Source: Paracoccus rhizosphaerae
GTDB lineage: Bacteria > Pseudomonadota > Alphaproteobacteria > Rhodobacterales > Rhodobacteraceae
Length of the DNA stretch: 36,376 nt
Reading direction: 5' to 3'
Assembly: GCF_026162645.1 (NCBI RefSeq)
Contig: NZ_JAOTBE010000036.1
Location: forward strand, 1 to 36,376
Part shown: one piece after another, positions 1 to 8,701 of the stretch
How positions within the stretch are numbered: position 1 is the first letter of the stretch
How the letters are laid out: each line of letters begins with the position of its first letter
The notes under the pieces: model-generated
Seen by the model: only the letters and a program-made list of their open reading frames with translations
Told to the model about the DNA's origin: nothing
Databases searched by the model: none
Program-made: the position numbers and the translations under genes

Positions 1-179
1 TCATGCCCGCCTACAACTTCGCCCGCCGCCTCAAGACCCTCGCCAGCCATGGTCCTTGGACCGATGGCGGACCATGGCTGGCCCTCACGCCTTACAAATT
101 CATCTGCAAGATCTGGACATCCGAGCCCCACAGATTCATCCTAAACCCGATCCACCAGATGCCGGGACTGAACACCTAG
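1..179 (+). mobile_element. IS481-family transposase, 3' end only (partial)
   Basis: The frame open from the window edge ends at a TAG at 177-179. It reads YNFARRLKTL, then an unusual stretch, then LTPYKFICKIWTSEP and a PIHQMPGLNT terminus. That ending is characteristic of the C-terminus of IS481-type DDE transposases (rve integrase core), which cut and join the element ends. Only about 59 residues are in the window, so the catalytic DDE residues are not visible. The part between LKTL and LTPY is about 12 residues longer than the one or two residues I remember in relatives, and it coincides with a 14-bp perfect inverted repeat (42-55 and 69-82). The stop codon overlaps the stop of the converging DUF2237 gene in the palindrome CCTAGG. 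Whether the gene is active cannot be judged. Confidence 0.72.
42..82. repeat. 14-bp perfect inverted repeat inside the IS481 transposase
   Basis: The arms GCCAGCCATGGTCC (42-55) and GGACCATGGCTGGC (69-82) are exact reverse complements around a 13-nt spacer. The structure lies in frame in the transposase and encodes the extra residues ASHGPWTDGGPWLA. It could be an inserted small palindromic element or an unusual local duplication. Confidence 0.8.
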
Positions 180-550
180 GCCGCATCGGTTGTGGCGTGT
201 CGTTTCAAAAGCTCCAGCGGCACGATGTCCAGGGCGCGCCTGTGGGTCGCCTCCAGCACAACCTTGGGGGCCGCAAACTCATGCGCGGCTTGCAGGAACC
301 GGCTGGCGCAAAGGCACCAGCGGTCGCCGGCCTTCAGGCCGGGGAATCCGAATTCGGGCCGTGGAGTGGTCAGGTCGTTGCCTAGATAGCGCGACATTGC
401 CAGAAACTCGTCCGTCAGGATCACGCAGACCGTGTGGCTTCCACGATCGTCCGGTCCGGTGTCGCAACAGCCGTTGCGATAGAACCCGGTCATCGGGCTG
501 GTCGAGCAGGGCTGCAGCGCCCCTCCCATGACGTTGATCGACTGATCCAT
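176..550 (-). CDS. DUF2237 family protein
   Basis: This small soluble protein of 124 residues carries the features of the DUF2237 family: an N-terminal NVMGGALQPCS segment, the GFYRNGCCDTGPDD motif with paired cysteines, HTVCVILTDEFL, and a C-terminal GDRWCLCASRF followed by APKVVLEATH. The conserved cysteines suggest metal or thiol chemistry, but no reaction is established for the family. I chose the ATG at 550 because a GGAGGA sits six bases upstream; two in-frame ATGs further upstream (571 and 556) are poorly placed relative to it. It lies 65 bp downstream of the DUF2332 gene on the same strand and may be the last gene of the pth transcript. Its stop overlaps the transposase stop. Confidence 0.85.
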   Translation of the reverse strand: MDQSINVMGGALQPCSTSPMTGFYRNGCCDTGPDDRGSHTVCVILTDEFLAMSRYLGNDLTTPRPEFGFPGLKAGDRWCLCASRFLQAAHEFAAPKVVLEATHRRALDIVPLELLKRHATTDAA

Positions 551-615
551 TGGCATTCCTCCGCTTGCCATGCCAGCCTAGGCGACGCTGCGGCTGCTGG
601 AAAGAGGCCGGGCCA

Positions 616-1626
616 TCACAACTGGCGGGGCTGCCAGTCGATCCAGCGCCCGTGGAAGTCTGCGCGACCCAAGGCCCACCGACGTTCGTCGCCATCCCAC
701 AGCGCCATTCGCAGCGCGGCGCCATGGCCGCCGTCGGCCTCCATCTCCAGGTGCGCGACGGGTGCATCAGGCGTCGCTCGGGCGGCGGCGCGCGCCAGCG
801 TGGCCTCGCAGGCAGCGGCCGTCTCGTGCGGAAAATACTGGGCCGCGATGGTGTGGAAGACGACCGTCAGCGTGCCTAAGACCGGTCGCAGCAACTGCGC
901 GGCAAGCCAAGCTGCGGCGTCGCCGCGATCGACCGGCGGCGGGTCCGCCTGCGCCATCACCAGCGCCGCCCGCAGCCGCGCCAGCCGCGCATCCTGATCC
1001 GCCCAGCAGTAGGCCATCAGCCGCAGCGAGTCCCGTTCCGGGTCCAGCGGGTTCAGATCGACGCCGCGACGGCTGGCGACCTGGATCCTGCCCTGCGGGA
1101 TCTCTCCGCCCCATTCCGGCGTCAGCGACACCCCTTCGGGCGCCGGACCAAGGTGATACCGGTCGAAGTTCAAATTCAGCCCTGCCGAGGCGCCAAGCTC
1201 CAGCAGCCTCAGGGGCAGGGGCGACAGCCCGGAAAGGAAACGCCCCGCCCCGATCAACGCCGCCGATCTGGCGACCTCGTTCGTCTGCGGGGGGCTGTCC
1301 AGCCACTCGAGGATCATCGCCTCGTGGGTCTGCATCGTATCGACCAGCAGCTCCGTAGAGACGTCGCGCTTGGCATAAGCATGCGCCAGATCCGGCGCCG
1401 CGCCGGTCAGCACCAGCGCGTGCAGTGCCCCGCAAAGGCGCAGCGGCACTGAATCCGCGCGGCTCGACGGATCTCCAGGCCAATTCAGCAGACGGGCCGC
1501 GACGGCGCCTTGCGACGGCTCCAGTCCCTTTGCCAGCGTCTCGCACAAGGCGGCCGTCAAGGGCGAGCCCAGGTCGCGGCAGGACCGTGCCTGATCGCGG
1601 AAGGCCTCGCGGACCCGGCTGTTCAT
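616..1626 (-). CDS. DUF2332 domain-containing protein
   Basis: This 336-residue protein matches the DUF2332 family, common in Alphaproteobacteria and Actinobacteria and of unknown biochemical function. Visible hallmarks are an N-terminal helical region (FRDQARSCRDLGSP), a segment around 130-150 with TNEVARSAALIGAGRFL, and the glycine-rich LRLLELGASAGLNLNFDRY. That last stretch resembles the motif I loop of class I SAM-dependent methyltransferases, so a nucleotide- or SAM-binding fold is plausible. The C-terminus has VFHTIAAQYFP and a LEMEADGG segment. The ATG at 1626 overlaps the pth stop as ATGA, so translation is probably coupled to pth. Family assignment is firm; function is open. Confidence 0.85.
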   Translation of the reverse strand: MNSRVREAFRDQARSCRDLGSPLTAALCETLAKGLEPSQGAVAARLLNWPGDPSSRADSVPLRLCGALHALVLTGAAPDLAHAYAKRDVSTELLVDTMQTHEAMILEWLDSPPQTNEVARSAALIGAGRFLSGLSPLPLRLLELGASAGLNLNFDRYHLGPAPEGVSLTPEWGGEIPQGRIQVASRRGVDLNPLDPERDSLRLMAYCWADQDARLARLRAALVMAQADPPPVDRGDAAAWLAAQLLRPVLGTLTVVFHTIAAQYFPHETAAACEATLARAAARATPDAPVAHLEMEADGGHGAALRMALWDGDERRWALGRADFHGRWIDWQPRQL

Positions 1627-2309
1627 TTGAACCTGTCCGTCAGCGCGCGCAGCCTGTCCGAAAAGCTGGCAGGCCGTTCCGGCTGTGGCGCTGGCGTGGG
1701 CTTCGGGGCAGGTTCCGACGCCGGGCTGCCGGCATTCCGGGCGGGGGCGGTGCGGTTGGCGACCGCGTTCTGGAAACGCCCACCATCACCTGCCGCCAGC
1801 GCCGCCGCCCCGTCCGAGATGCCGCGCAGCAGGTCGCCCAGCCAGTCCTGCTCGGCCTTGGCAAAATCTGACAACACGTAGGGGGCGACCTTGTCCTTGT
1901 GCCCCGGATGACCGATCCCCAGCCGCACCCGCCCATAATCGGCCCCGATATGCTGGTGGATCGACCGCAGGCCGTTGTGGCCGGCATGACCGCCGCCATG
2001 CTTGATCCGGCACTTGCCGGGCGCAAGGTCCAGTTCGTCATGCATGACGATCACCTCGGCGGGGGTCAGCTTCAGATAGCGCATTGCCTCGCCCACCGAC
2101 TGACCGGACAGGTTCATGAAGGTCTGCGGCTTGAGAAGCGTGACCCGGACTTCACCCAACCGGCCTTCGGCGGTCTGCCCCTGAAAGCGTGCCCGCCACG
2201 GTCCCAGGCCGTGGTCGTCGGCGATGCGATCCAGCGCCATGAAGCCGATATTGTGGCGATTGGCGGCGTACTTGGTGCCCGGATTGCCCAGCCCGACGAT
2301 CAGTTTCAC
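1623..2309 (-). CDS. pth: peptidyl-tRNA hydrolase
   Basis: Pth frees tRNA from peptidyl-tRNA that has dropped off ribosomes, so that both can be reused. The sequence begins KLIVGLGNPG, with Asn9, and has the catalytic His19 in NRHNIGF, the TFMNLSG loop, Asp91 in MHDELDL and GGGHAGHNGL with Asn112. These are the active-site and substrate-binding positions of the bacterial family. At 228 residues it is about 35 longer than usual because of a Pro/Ala-rich C-terminal tail after residue 190; such tails occur in some alphaproteobacterial Pth proteins and probably lie outside the catalytic fold. It is the first gene of a minus-strand group with the DUF2332 gene. A perfect TTGACA at 2402-2397 on this strand could be its -35 element, but the matching -10 is weak. 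Confidence 0.97.
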   Translation of the reverse strand: MKLIVGLGNPGTKYAANRHNIGFMALDRIADDHGLGPWRARFQGQTAEGRLGEVRVTLLKPQTFMNLSGQSVGEAMRYLKLTPAEVIVMHDELDLAPGKCRIKHGGGHAGHNGLRSIHQHIGADYGRVRLGIGHPGHKDKVAPYVLSDFAKAEQDWLGDLLRGISDGAAALAAGDGGRFQNAVANRTAPARNAGSPASEPAPKPTPAPQPERPASFSDRLRALTDRFK

Positions 2310-2473
2310 AAGGCTCTCCTGCTTGGCCGCGCGGGGTCTCGCGGGTCGAATTGCGTTCCATCCCTTGCGGCTGACCTTGCCGGTTACTAAGACTCTGTCA
2401 ACCTATCGCGGCTAGAACAGGGGTTCACGCCCGGACGAATCGCGGGGACAGGGACAGACAGCAAGGACAGACG

Positions 2474-3106
2474 ATGAGCGATCCGGCAGAATTCTACATG
2501 AACACCCTTGTTCCCATGGTGGTCGAACAGACCTCTCGCGGTGAACGCGCTTATGATATTTTCTCGCGCCTGCTGAAGGAACGGATCATCTTCGTGTCGG
2601 GCCCCGTCCACGACGGCATGTCCACCCTCATCTGCGCGCAGTTGCTGTTCCTTGAGGCCGAGAACCCGACCAAGGACATCAGCATGTACATCAACAGCCC
2701 TGGCGGTGTCGTCACCTCGGGCCTGTCGATCTACGATACGATGCAGTACATCAAGCCGCGCGTCTCGACACTGGTGGTGGGGCAGGCGGCCTCGATGGGC
2801 TCGCTGCTGCTGGCGGCGGGCGAAAAGGGCCTGCGCTATTCGCTGCCCAACAGCCGCGTCATGGTGCACCAGCCGTCGGGCGGTTACCAAGGACAGGCCA
2901 CCGACATCCTGATCCACGCTCGCGAGACGGAAAAGCTGAAGCGCCGCCTGAACGAGATCTATGTCACGCACACAGGCCGCACCCTGGAGGAGGTCGAGCA
3001 GGCGTTGGAACGCGACCGTTTCATGTCGCCGCAAGAGGCACAGGAGTGGGGACTGATCGACGAAGTCGTCGCTCCGCGCGGGAAGGCGGAACCCGAGAAG
3101 AAATAG
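2474..3106 (+). CDS. clpP: ATP-dependent Clp protease proteolytic subunit
   Basis: ClpP is the serine peptidase whose tetradecameric barrel degrades proteins unfolded by ClpX or ClpA. The 210-residue protein has the complete catalytic triad: Ser107 in [10 protein letters not shown], His132 in [10 protein letters not shown] and Asp181 in ERDRFMS. It also has the oligomerisation and substrate-channel motif [19 protein letters not shown]. The N-terminus [22 protein letters not shown] is typical, and length matches the usual 195-210. It lies 158 bp upstream of clpX on the same strand, which matches the common bacterial arrangement and suggests co-expression, although the gap could hold a separate clpX promoter. 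Confidence 0.98.
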   Translation: MSDPAEFYMNTLVPMVVEQTSRGERAYDIFSRLLKERIIFVSGPVHDGMSTLICAQLLFLEAENPTKDISMYINSPGGVVTSGLSIYDTMQYIKPRVSTLVVGQAASMGSLLLAAGEKGLRYSLPNSRVMVHQPSGGYQGQATDILIHARETEKLKRRLNEIYVTHTGRTLEEVEQALERDRFMSPQEAQEWGLIDEVVAPRGKAEPEKK

Positions 3107-3264
3107 ACCTGTTGGGGATTGTGACGGGCGGGGCACGTCCTTAACATGGTACGACATACCTGCGGGGGCCGATCCGCCGCAGGCGACCCGAAGATGCGGC
3201 GTGCGGAGAGGATCCCGTCGTCGCCCGTGGCGCAAGGGCGCGACGGCAGCGAAGGAAATGGACG

Positions 3265-4530
3265 ATGGCGAACCAGTCCGGCAATGACAGCAAGAACACG
3301 CTCTATTGCAGCTTCTGCGGCAAGAGCCAGCACGAGGTGCGCAAGCTGATCGCGGGTCCGACCGTGTTCATCTGCGACGAATGCGTCGAGCTTTGCATGG
3401 ACATCATCCGCGAGGAAACGAAGTCTAGCGGTCTGAAGTCCGGCGACGGCGTTCCCACTCCGCGGGAGATTTGCGGCGTTCTTGACGATTATGTGATCGG
3501 CCAAGAACATGCCAAGCGCGTGCTCTCGGTCGCGGTTCACAACCACTACAAGCGCCTGAACCACGGGTCGAAGACCGATATCGAATTGGCGAAGTCGAAC
3601 ATCCTGCTGATCGGTCCCACCGGCTGCGGCAAGACGCTTCTGGCGCAGACGCTGGCGCGGATCCTGGACGTGCCCTTTACCATGGCAGACGCGACCACGC
3701 TTACCGAAGCCGGTTACGTCGGCGAGGATGTCGAGAACATCATCCTGAAGCTGCTGCAGGCCAGCGAATACAACGTCGAGCGTGCACAGCGCGGCATCGT
3801 CTATATCGACGAAGTCGACAAGATCACGCGCAAGTCCGACAACCCCTCGATCACCCGTGACGTCTCGGGTGAAGGGGTGCAGCAGGCGCTGCTGAAGATC
3901 ATGGAAGGCACCGTCGCAAGCGTCCCGCCGCAAGGCGGCCGCAAGCATCCGCAGCAGGAATTCCTGCAGGTGGACACGACGAACATCCTGTTCATCTGCG
4001 GCGGCGCCTTCGCAGGCCTCGACCGGATCATCCAGCAGCGCAACAAGGGCACGGCCATGGGCTTCGGCGCCTCGGTCAAGGAAAACACGGACCAGGGCGT
4101 GGGCGAGACCTTCAAGGAACTCGAGCCCGAGGATCTGCTCAAGTTCGGCCTGATTCCGGAATTCGTTGGTCGTCTGCCGGTGATCGCGACCCTGACCGAC
4201 CTTGACGAGGAAGCGCTGATCATCATCCTAACCAAACCGAAGAACGCGCTGGTCAAGCAGTATCAGCGCCTCTTTGATCTGGAAGGTGTGCAGCTGACCT
4301 TCACCGACGATGCACTGACGGCCATTGCCAAGCGGGCCATCAAGCGCAAGACGGGTGCCCGCGGCCTTCGGTCCATCATGGAGGAGATCCTGCTGGACAC
4401 GATGTTCGAGCTTCCGGGCATGGACAGTGTGCAAGAGGTCGTCGTCAACGAGGATGCAGTCGAGAGTACCTCGGCGAAACCGCTGCTGATCCACGTGGAC
4501 TCGAAGAAAGAAAGTGCCTCGGCCGGGTGA
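3265..4530 (+). CDS. clpX: ATP-dependent Clp protease ATP-binding subunit ClpX
   Basis: ClpX is the AAA+ hexameric unfoldase that feeds tagged proteins into ClpP. An N-terminal zinc-binding domain has Cys15, Cys18, Cys37 and Cys40. The AAA+ module has Walker A GPTGCGKT at 117-124, the YVGEDVE pore loop near 151 and Walker B VYIDEVDK around 179-186. An [14 protein letters not shown] segment and a sensor-2 region with [11 protein letters not shown] follow. At 421 residues it has the standard length. A hairpin overlaps its stop codon and probably marks the transcript end or stabilises the 3' end. The gene is intact. Confidence 0.98.
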   Translation: MANQSGNDSKNTLYCSFCGKSQHEVRKLIAGPTVFICDECVELCMDIIREETKSSGLKSGDGVPTPREICGVLDDYVIGQEHAKRVLSVAVHNHYKRLNHGSKTDIELAKSNILLIGPTGCGKTLLAQTLARILDVPFTMADATTLTEAGYVGEDVENIILKLLQASEYNVERAQRGIVYIDEVDKITRKSDNPSITRDVSGEGVQQALLKIMEGTVASVPPQGGRKHPQQEFLQVDTTNILFICGGAFAGLDRIIQQRNKGTAMGFGASVKENTDQGVGETFKELEPEDLLKFGLIPEFVGRLPVIATLTDLDEEALIIILTKPKNALVKQYQRLFDLEGVQLTFTDDALTAIAKRAIKRKTGARGLRSIMEEILLDTMFELPGMDSVQEVVVNEDAVESTSAKPLLIHVDSKKESASAG

Positions 4531-4538
4531 TCCGGCCG
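4520..4538 (+). other. hairpin spanning the clpX stop codon
   Basis: Arms CGGCCGG (4520-4526) and CCGGCCG (4532-4538) form a perfect 7-bp GC-only stem with a 5-nt loop containing the TGA stop. There is no T-tract after it, so it is not a classical intrinsic terminator; a pause or 3'-protecting role is possible. Confidence 0.45.
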
Positions 4539-4611
4539 GTCCGCGCAAGGCTGGACCTTGACGCGGATCTGGGGCATATGCTTGCGAAACTGAACGTTAA
4601 GGGTCCTGTCG

Positions 4612-4986
4612 ATGTCGGTCTTGCTGCGCTTTCTGACCTGGTGGAACAGCCAGACGTTGAACACCCAGTTCTGGACCTGGCGCCACGGCGTCAAGGTCGG
4701 CGAGGATGCCTTGGGCAATGTGTTCTTCCAGACCAAAGACGGCAAGCGTCGTTGGGTGATCTACAAGGCCGAGGCCGAGGCCAGCCAGATCAGTCCCGAA
4801 TGGCACGGCTGGCTGCACCACACCTGGAACGAACCGCCGACCGAAGTGCCGCTGCCCCACAAGGCGTGGGAGCAGCCGCACAAGCCGAACCTGACCGGCA
4901 CCGGAGGAGCCTATGTTCCGGCGGGTTCTCTCTATCGTGCGAAGCCCGCCGTCCGCAGCGACTATGACGCATGGCAGCCGGAATAG
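4612..4986 (+). CDS. NADH:ubiquinone oxidoreductase accessory subunit, NDUFA12 family
   Basis: This 124-residue protein belongs to the NDUFA12 (B17.2) family, an accessory subunit of respiratory complex I found in mitochondria and Alphaproteobacteria. Diagnostic parts are [20 protein letters not shown], then the RRWVIYKA segment, and [16 protein letters not shown], which contains the family's most conserved WHGWLHH core. A C-terminal YDAWQPE tail is also typical. It sits away from the main nuo operon, as is usual for this gene in Rhodobacteraceae. It ends one base before the start of the MCE gene, so the two are probably co-transcribed. I see no signal peptide or membrane segment, fitting a peripheral matrix-arm subunit. 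Confidence 0.93.
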   Translation: MSVLLRFLTWWNSQTLNTQFWTWRHGVKVGEDALGNVFFQTKDGKRRWVIYKAEAEASQISPEWHGWLHHTWNEPPTEVPLPHKAWEQPHKPNLTGTGGAYVPAGSLYRAKPAVRSDYDAWQPE

Positions 4987-4987
4987 C

Positions 4988-5470
4988 ATGACTTCGAGGA
5001 CGGCACTGGCCGAGGCTCGGGCCGAGCTGGTCGCCGGCACCCTGGTCCTTGCCACTGCGCTGCTTTTTCTGGCATGGGCCGGGCAGGATCGCCTGAGCAC
5101 AGGCACTGGATATGAACTGTCCGCATCCTTCCCGGACGTTGACGGGGTTTCGGTCGGGACCGAGGTGCGGCTTGCAGGCGTCCGTATCGGCAGGGTCAGC
5201 GATATAAGGCTCAATCCAGCAACCTACATGGCTGATGCGATCCTGACGATCCCGCAGGACGTCCTGATCCCGGCGGATAGTGCGGCGTTGATCCAATCGG
5301 ATGGGCTCCTTGGCGGGGCCTACATTCAGTTGCAGCCGGGCGGCAGCCTCGACAACCTGGAACCGGGCGGCGAGATCGAAGATGTCCAGGGAGCCGTCAG
5401 CCTGCTGCAACTCATGCTGAAATTCGTGGACAGCCAGTCGGACACTGAAGCAGGTGAGGCGCTTCCATGA
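4988..5470 (+). CDS. mlaD: MlaD/MCE family outer membrane lipid asymmetry protein
   Basis: The 160-residue protein has an N-terminal membrane anchor (about residues 14-31, LVAGTLVLATALLFLAWA) followed by a single MCE domain with the signature FPDVDGVSVGTEVRLAGVRIG. This architecture is that of MlaD, the periplasmic hexameric ring of the MlaFEDB phospholipid transporter. I start at the ATG at 4988, just after the NDUFA12 stop, which places the anchor at the true N-terminus; an in-frame ATG at 4913 would overlap the previous gene by 74 bases. No mlaE or mlaF is adjacent, so its partners must be encoded elsewhere. The stop overlaps the next gene as ATGA. Confidence 0.88.
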   Translation: MTSRTALAEARAELVAGTLVLATALLFLAWAGQDRLSTGTGYELSASFPDVDGVSVGTEVRLAGVRIGRVSDIRLNPATYMADAILTIPQDVLIPADSAALIQSDGLLGGAYIQLQPGGSLDNLEPGGEIEDVQGAVSLLQLMLKFVDSQSDTEAGEALP

Positions 5471-5817
5471 GGCCGGTCATCTTGGCGGCACTGCTTGTCG
5501 CCGCACCGGCAGCGGCGCAAGAGACGGTCCGGGCTGATGCGGCGATGCTCCGCGGGCTCGATAAGGTGTCAGGGCGGACGACCGATCTGCCGCTGCAAGT
5601 GGGCCAAGCCATCCGCTATGGCAGGCTGGAGATCAGGCTTGGCGAGTGTCGCTATCCGGCTGCCGACCCCAGTTCGGACGCCTTCGCGCAGATGACCATC
5701 ACGGATCTGCGCCAGAATGCCACCGTCTTCAGCGGCTGGATGATCGCCAGCTCTCCGGCGCTGTCTGCCTTGGACGATGCCCGCTATGACGTCTGGCTGA
5801 TGTCCTGCCAAAGCTGA
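5467..5817 (+). CDS. DUF2155 domain-containing secreted protein
   Basis: A 116-residue protein with a short signal peptide (MRPVILAALLVAAPAAAQ, cleavage probably after AAAQ or AAA). The mature part contains the DUF2155 features: MLRGLDKVSGRTTDLPLQVG, then YGRLEIRLGECRYP with one cysteine, and a C-terminal FSGWMIASSPALSALDDARYDVWLMSC. The two conserved cysteines may form a disulfide in the periplasm. Its function is unknown. It starts inside the stop of the MCE gene (ATGA), so it is probably translated with it and may act at the cell envelope. Its 3' end overlaps the converging aat gene by 34 bases. Confidence 0.88.
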   Translation: MRPVILAALLVAAPAAAQETVRADAAMLRGLDKVSGRTTDLPLQVGQAIRYGRLEIRLGECRYPAADPSSDAFAQMTITDLRQNATVFSGWMIASSPALSALDDARYDVWLMSCQS

Positions 5818-6410
5818 TCCGCCGATGGCAGATCGTGGGCAGAGAAGTCGGCCTTGCGGCGTAGCGCCGCCGCCAACCTGCCGCGATAGGCGGATCGCGG
5901 CAATTCGATCCCTCCCATGCGGGCAAGGTGGGGCGTCAGGAATTGCGTATCGAATAACCTGAAGCCGCAGCGCAACAGGTGCTGCGAGGTCCACAGAAGC
6001 GCCATCTTCGACCCGTTGGTCTGCTCCGACACCATGGATTCGCCAAAGAACGCTGCCCCGAGCGTCACGCCGAAGATGCCGCCTGCGAAGGAGCCACCGC
6101 GGCGAGTCGAAATTGCGTGAGCGTGGCCCGCTTCATGAAGCTTGAAGTAGAGCTCGGTCAGTTCGGCATTGATCCAAGTCGTCTCGCGGTCGGCGCAGGC
6201 TGCAACGACCTGTTCGAACCCGTCGAAATCCGCCGACCACCCTCCGCGCCGAAGGTCGCGCAGCAACGATCGCGACGCGTGGATGCCGCCCACCGGCAGG
6301 ACACCGCGAAGGGGCGGGTCGAACCAGTAGAGGCGGTCGTCATCCGCGCTTTCGGCCATGGGAAAGACGCCGCGCGCATAGCCGTTCAACAGTTGCGCGG
6401 GCGTCAGCAC
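5784..6410 (-). CDS. aat: leucyl/phenylalanyl-tRNA--protein transferase
   Basis: Aat attaches Leu or Phe from aminoacyl-tRNA to proteins with N-terminal Arg or Lys, marking them for ClpS-ClpAP degradation by the bacterial N-end rule. The 208-residue sequence has YARGVFPMAES near the start, WFDPPLRGVLP, the GVTLGAAFFGESMVS core and FRLFDTQFLTPHLARMGG near the C-terminus, all diagnostic for the family. Length is typical of the shorter alphaproteobacterial forms. It lies seven bases downstream of accC on the same strand and is probably the last gene of the acc transcript. Its 3' end overlaps the DUF2155 gene on the other strand. Confidence 0.96.
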   Translation of the reverse strand: MLTPAQLLNGYARGVFPMAESADDDRLYWFDPPLRGVLPVGGIHASRSLLRDLRRGGWSADFDGFEQVVAACADRETTWINAELTELYFKLHEAGHAHAISTRRGGSFAGGIFGVTLGAAFFGESMVSEQTNGSKMALLWTSQHLLRCGFRLFDTQFLTPHLARMGGIELPRSAYRGRLAAALRRKADFSAHDLPSADQLWQDISQTS

Positions 6411-6417
6411 GGGCGCC

Positions 6418-7764
6418 TCAGCTGTAGTGCTTTTCCAGCCACCGCTCGAGCCAGTGGATCGAATAGTTGCCGTCCTGGATGTCAGGCTCCTCCAGAAGCG
6501 CGCGGAATAGCGGCACCGTCGTGTCCACTCCGTCCACGATCAGCTCTCCCAAGGCGCGGGAAAGGCGTGCCAGCGCCTCGGTCCGGTCGCGCCCGTGGAC
6601 GATCAGCTTGCCGATCAGGCTGTCGTAGTAGGGTGGAATCGAATAGCCCTGATAGAGCGCCGAATCCATTCGCACGCCCAGGCCGCCGGGGGCGTGGTAC
6701 TGCGTGATCTTGCCGGGGCAGGGTGAAAAGCCGGGAACTTTTTCGGCATTAATCCGCACCTCGATCGAATGGCCGTTGATCACCAGGTCTTCCTGGTGGA
6801 ACTCCATCGGAAGGCCCGCAGCAACGCGGATCTGCTGGCGGACGAGGTCCACGCCGAAGATCGCCTCGGTCACCGGATGTTCCACCTGCAGGCGGGTGTT
6901 CATCTCGATAAAGTAGAATTCGCCATCCTCATAAAGGAATTCGATGGTGCCAGCGCCGGCATAGCCGATCTTGGCGACAGCATCAGCGCAGGTCTTCCCG
7001 ATCCGCGCGCGTTCCTCGGCCGTGATGGCAGGGCCTGGGGCTTCCTCGAGCACCTTCTGGTGGCGGCGCTGCAGCGAACAATCGCGTTCGCCCAAATGAA
7101 CGGCGCGGCCCTTGCCATTGCCGAAGATCTGGATCTCGATGTGGCGCGGCTTTTGTAGGTATTTCTCGATATAGACGTCGGGGTTGCCGAAGGCAGCCTT
7201 GGCCTCGGCCCTCGCGGTGCGGAAGGCGACCTCTAGGCCCGCCTCGTCCTGCGCGACCTTCATGCCGCGCCCGCCGCCGCCGGCGGTGGCCTTGATGATG
7301 ACGGGATAACCAATGGCCGCGGCAACGCGCTTGGCCTCGTCCACGTCGTTGACGCCACCGTCGCTGCCGGGCACGCAGGGCACGCCAAGCGCCTTCATCG
7401 TGTCCTTGGCGGTGATCTTGTCGCCCATGATGCGGATATGTTCCGCGCGCGGGCCGATGAAGGTGATGCCGTGGTCTTCCAGCATCTGCACGAAGCCGGC
7501 ATTCTCGGACAGGAAGCCGTAGCCGGGGTGGATCGCCTGTGCGCCGGTGATCTCGCAGGCCGAGATCAGCGCGGGCATCGACAGGTAGCTTTGCGAGGAC
7601 GGGGGCGGACCGATGCAGACGGACTCGTCGGCCATGCGAACATACATCGCGTCGGCATCGGCGGTCGAATGCACCGCAACGCTGGCGATGCCCATCTCGC
7701 GGCAGGCCCTGATCACGCGCAGCGCGATCTCGCCCCGGTTGGCGATGAGGATCTTGTCGAACAT
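6418..7764 (-). CDS. accC: acetyl-CoA carboxylase, biotin carboxylase subunit
   Basis: AccC carboxylates the biotin carried by AccB, using ATP and bicarbonate, in the first step of fatty acid synthesis. The 448-residue protein begins [19 protein letters not shown]. It has ATP-grasp features: Lys116, Lys159 and the glycine-rich loop GGGGRGMK (162-169), followed by the [13 protein letters not shown] segment, [11 protein letters not shown] and the active-site [17 protein letters not shown] chose the ATG at 7764. An in-frame GTG at 7773 overlaps the accB stop (GTGA) and would add three residues, so coupled initiation there is an alternative. The gene order accB-accC-aat suggests one transcript. 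Confidence 0.97.
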   Translation of the reverse strand: MFDKILIANRGEIALRVIRACREMGIASVAVHSTADADAMYVRMADESVCIGPPPSSQSYLSMPALISACEITGAQAIHPGYGFLSENAGFVQMLEDHGITFIGPRAEHIRIMGDKITAKDTMKALGVPCVPGSDGGVNDVDEAKRVAAAIGYPVIIKATAGGGGRGMKVAQDEAGLEVAFRTARAEAKAAFGNPDVYIEKYLQKPRHIEIQIFGNGKGRAVHLGERDCSLQRRHQKVLEEAPGPAITAEERARIGKTCADAVAKIGYAGAGTIEFLYEDGEFYFIEMNTRLQVEHPVTEAIFGVDLVRQQIRVAAGLPMEFHQEDLVINGHSIEVRINAEKVPGFSPCPGKITQYHAPGGLGVRMDSALYQGYSIPPYYDSLIGKLIVHGRDRTEALARLSRALGELIVDGVDTTVPLFRALLEEPDIQDGNYSIHWLERWLEKHYS

Positions 7765-7769
7765 GCCAG

Positions 7770-8279
7770 TCACTCGACGATCATCAGCGGCGCGCCGAAT
7801 TCGACAGGGCTTCCGTCATCGACGAGGATGCGGCGAACCGTACCCGCGCGGGGGGCCGGGATGTGGTTCATCGTCTTCATGGCTTCGACGATCATCAGCG
7901 TGTCGCCCTCGGCGACGCTCTGGCCGACGGTGACGAAGGGCGTCGCGCCCGGCTCGGCCGCCAGATAGGCGGTGCCGACCATGGGAGAGGTCACCGCACC
8001 GGGCAGGCTGGCCGGATCCTCGTTGCTGGCGGGGCCGGCCGCCGGGGCAGATGCCTGTGCCGGGGCCTGCGCGGGCGCCGCCGATGCGGCAGCCGGGGCG
8101 GCGGCATAGTGCACCTGCTTGCTCTGCTTGGTCAGGCTGACGGTCAGGCGGTCGTGCTCTCCGTATTCGCGCTTGACCTGGATTTCGTTCAGCTCGCTTG
8201 CATTCAGCAGCTCGGCCAGCGACCGGATGAAGGCCACGTCGCCTTCGTGATGCTTGCCGTCTTTGGATTCGTTGCTCAT
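7770..8279 (-). CDS. accB: acetyl-CoA carboxylase, biotin carboxyl carrier protein
   Basis: AccB carries biotin between the biotin carboxylase and carboxyltransferase. The 169-residue protein has an N-terminal domain with [20 protein letters not shown], an Ala/Pro/Gln-rich flexible linker (about residues 59-85), and a C-terminal biotinyl domain. That domain has [14 protein letters not shown] and the biotinylation motif VEAMKTMN, with Lys135. The start at 8279 follows an AGAGG five bases upstream; an ATG at 8294 lacks a binding site. It is the first gene of the accB-accC-aat group. The upstream 107 bp hold an AT-rich TTTATAAG, but no well-spaced sigma-70 promoter that I can defend. Confidence 0.97.
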   Translation of the reverse strand: MSNESKDGKHHEGDVAFIRSLAELLNASELNEIQVKREYGEHDRLTVSLTKQSKQVHYAAAPAAASAAPAQAPAQASAPAAGPASNEDPASLPGAVTSPMVGTAYLAAEPGATPFVTVGQSVAEGDTLMIVEAMKTMNHIPAPRAGTVRRILVDDGSPVEFGAPLMIVE

Positions 8280-8386
8280 GCCGTCCTCTGCCATGTTCTG
8301 GTCGGGCCACGTCTTCGCGCGGCGATTGCGGGGCTTATAAACCTTGTGTCAGGTCAAGGGGAAGGGTCGAGTGGCGTCGGCGCCGC

Positions 8387-8701
8387 TCAGCGAACGCGGG
8401 ATGCCTTTTCGTCAATCCCCGAGATGCCCTCGCGTGCAGCAAGCTCTTGTTCGACGTCCTGCAGCGTCACGTCCCGGGCGGCAAGCATCACCAGCAGGTG
8501 GAACAACACGTCGGCCGCCTCGGAGGTCAGGCGCTGGCGGTCGCCCTTCACTGCCTCGATGATCGCCTCGACCGCCTCCTCGCCGAACTTCTCGGCGCAT
8601 TTTTCGGGACCCTTCGACAGCAGCTTCGCGGTCCAGCTGGTATCAGGATCGGCGCCCCTCCGTGACAGGACCGTGGCGGCCAGGCGGTCCAACGCGCTCA
8701 T
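8387..8701 (-). CDS. hisE: phosphoribosyl-ATP diphosphatase
   Basis: HisE hydrolyses phosphoribosyl-ATP to phosphoribosyl-AMP in histidine synthesis. The 104-residue protein has the all-alpha NTP pyrophosphohydrolase features: [29 protein letters not shown], with the metal-binding EKxxEEAxE pattern, then [20 protein letters not shown], with the second acidic motif EAADxLxH. It is a free-standing HisE, not fused to HisI. Its ATG overlaps the hisF stop as ATGA, so it is translationally coupled and ends the hisA-hisF-hisE group. Confidence 0.97.
   Translation of the reverse strand: MSALDRLAATVLSRRGADPDTSWTAKLLSKGPEKCAEKFGEEAVEAIIEAVKGDRQRLTSEAADVLFHLLVMLAARDVTLQDVEQELAAREGISGIDEKASRVR

Noticed and set aside
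8340..8366. TTGACC and TATAAG on the minus strand as an accB promoter
   Set aside because: The two elements are only 12 bases apart, too close for a sigma-70 promoter.
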